A DNA stretch of 64,000 nt from Hahella sp. CCB-MM4 (GTDB lineage: Bacteria > Pseudomonadota > Gammaproteobacteria > Pseudomonadales > Oleiphilaceae). Under the pieces are notes generated by a model. The model ran no database searches and was not told the DNA's origin. It saw only the letters and a program-made list of their open reading frames with translations. Every line of letters starts with the position of its first letter. Within the stretch, counting starts at the first letter, position 1. Of the stretch, positions 62,886 to 64,000 are shown piece after piece. The translations under genes were made by a program, and so were the position numbers. The stretch is from the NCBI RefSeq assembly GCF_002260525.1, contig NZ_MRYI01000001.1, forward strand, positions 62,001-126,000. Reading direction: 5' to 3'.

Positions 62886-64000
62886 ACGCAACCCCCAACG
62901 TCTGGATCATCGACGATGACCGATCTATCAGGTGGGTTCTGGAAAAGGCATTGGAGCAGGCAGAACTCAATACCCGTTCATTTGAATCCGGTGAAGGCAT
63001 CCTGAATCGACTGGAGCGCGAACAGCCAGATGCGATATTGAGCGACATCCGAATGCCTGGAATTGACGGGCTCGACCTGCTTAACCAGATACATTCCAAT
63101 TTCCCACACCTGCCGGTTATTATCATGACCGCGCATTCCGACCTGGATAGCGCCGTATCATCCTACCAGCGTGGTGCGTTTGAATATCTGCCCAAACCAT
63201 TTGATGTGGATGATGCCGTTTCATTAGTGAAGCGTGCTGTCGCCCATGCAAGGGAGCAGATGGCTGTCAGTCAGCCTGCGTCGTTGGACCCGATGACCCA
63301 AAACACGGAGATTATCGGTGAGGCTCCAGCCATGCAGGAGGTTTTCCGAGCGATCGGAAGACTCTCCCACAGCAACATCACTGTTCTGATTAATGGCGAA
63401 TCCGGTACCGGTAAAGAATTAGTTGCCAGAGCTCTGCACCAACACAGCCCACGGTCAGATAAATCGTTCATTGCCCTCAATATGGCCGCCATTCCGAAAG
63501 ACCTGATTGAGTCCGAACTCTTTGGCCATGAGAAAGGATCCTTTACCGGAGCGGGCGGTCAGCGCCAGGGCAGATTTGAGCAAGCGAATGGCGGCACGCT
63601 GTTTCTGGACGAAATCGGCGATATGCCCCCAGACACTCAGACCCGACTATTGAGGGTACTTGCTGACGGGGAATTCTATCGGGTCGGTGGAACAACCCCC
63701 ATCAAGGTAGACGTCCGGATTATCGCTGCGACTCACCAGAACCTCGAAACACTGGTGCATGAAGGAAGGTTCCGCGAAGACTTATTTCACCGGCTCAACG
63801 TAATACGGATGCACCTCCCCAAGCTCAGTGAGCGCAGGGAGGACATTCCCAGACTGGCTCGGCACTTTCTGAAGCAAGCCGCCGAGGAACTCAATGTCGA
63901 ACCTAAAATTCTCAAACCCGATACTGAAGAGTACATGTGCACGCTACTCTGGCAGGGTAACGTTCGGCAATTGGAGAATACTTGCCGCTGGCTGACCGTG
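62882..64000 (+). CDS. glnG: Nitrogen regulation response regulator NtrC (partial, runs off the window end)
   Basis: 373 codons are present with no stop. Receiver domain with phosphoacceptor D55 (ILSDIRMPG), T84 and K105; then the sigma-54-activating AAA+ domain: Walker A GESGTGKE (172-179), Walker B FLDEIGDM, GNVRQLENTCRWL near the end. The sigma-54 contact loop is GSFTGA (219-224), with Ser220 where the usual form GAFTGA has Ala. The C-terminal DNA-binding domain lies outside the window. It activates glnA and other nitrogen genes and is coupled to ntrB by a four-base overlap. Confidence 0.95.
   Translation, partial: MNATPNVWIIDDDRSIRWVLEKALEQAELNTRSFESGEGILNRLEREQPDAILSDIRMPGIDGLDLLNQIHSNFPHLPVIIMTAHSDLDSAVSSYQRGAFEYLPKPFDVDDAVSLVKRAVAHAREQMAVSQPASLDPMTQNTEIIGEAPAMQEVFRAIGRLSHSNITVLINGESGTGKELVARALHQHSPRSDKSFIALNMAAIPKDLIESELFGHEKGSFTGAGGQRQGRFEQANGGTLFLDEIGDMPPDTQTRLLRVLADGEFYRVGGTTPIKVDVRIIAATHQNLETLVHEGRFREDLFHRLNVIRMHLPKLSERREDIPRLARHFLKQAAEELNVEPKILKPDTEEYMCTLLWQGNVRQLENTCRWLTV

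Noticed and set aside
1-64000. tRNA, rRNA, insertion sequences, prophage, CRISPR arrays
   Set aside because: No cloverleaf, transposase, integrase or regular repeat-spacer pattern was seen.

Overview
The window is a stretch of chromosome from a gammaproteobacterium, most likely a marine or oil-associated relative of Pseudomonas, Marinobacter or Hahella. Four conserved gene orders support this: ubiE-ubiJ-ubiB-hisI-hisE-tatABC; ygfB-pepP-ubiH-ubiI beside zapA, 6S RNA and the folate cyclo-ligase gene; waaC-waaF-ilvE-glnE; and glnA-DUF4124-ntrB-ntrC. A wax ester synthase/DGAT gene and a PHA-granule type gene add a storage-lipid theme. The genus cannot be fixed from the sequence alone.

Layout. 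1-2270: a minus-strand signalling operon. Its histidine kinase starts with a complete ethylene-receptor-like (ETR1-type) membrane domain and is followed by two response regulators, the second cut by the window edge. 2636-6125: a chemoreceptor with a periplasmic binding protein behind it, and a second binding protein on the other strand. 6226-11768: an orphan lipoprotein, a wax ester synthase/DGAT, an alpha/beta hydrolase, an FFLEELY-type protein and a PHA-system protein. 12012-24373: housekeeping blocks for ubiquinone, histidine, Tat export, rRNA methylation, Xaa-Pro aminopeptidase, ZapA, 6S RNA and folate. 24488-29274: a 50-residue membrane peptide, ilvA, rpiA, an acyl-CoA dehydrogenase and ppa.

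29432-48500 is the lipopolysaccharide region. It holds hldE, a lipid A late acyltransferase, four heptosyl- or glucosyltransferase-type core genes, an O-antigen ligase, and further glycosyltransferases. Inside it lies an AT-richer patch with a sialic acid cassette (neuB-neuC-neuA behind a waaE-like gene). The cassette and the waaL-waaC block are each accompanied by one of two paralogous proteins with a DUF115/MptE-like (sialyltransferase-like) layout. The simplest reading is a lipooligosaccharide or LPS core decorated with N-acetylneuraminic acid.

48543-64000 is largely nitrogen control: ilvE, glnE (adenylylates glutamine synthetase), a CYTH protein, a porin, dtd, a proline-iminopeptidase-like protein that has lost its nucleophile serine, typA, glnA, a DUF4124 protein, ntrB and the first 373 codons of ntrC. 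The glnA upstream region has two NtrC-type sites, a sigma-70 promoter and a near-ideal sigma-54 element; another NtrC-type site lies just before ntrB.

A theme not tied to any gene is that many intergenic gaps contain short, locus-specific, degenerate tandem repeats with units of 9 to about 30 bases. No tRNA, rRNA, insertion sequence, prophage or CRISPR array was seen.
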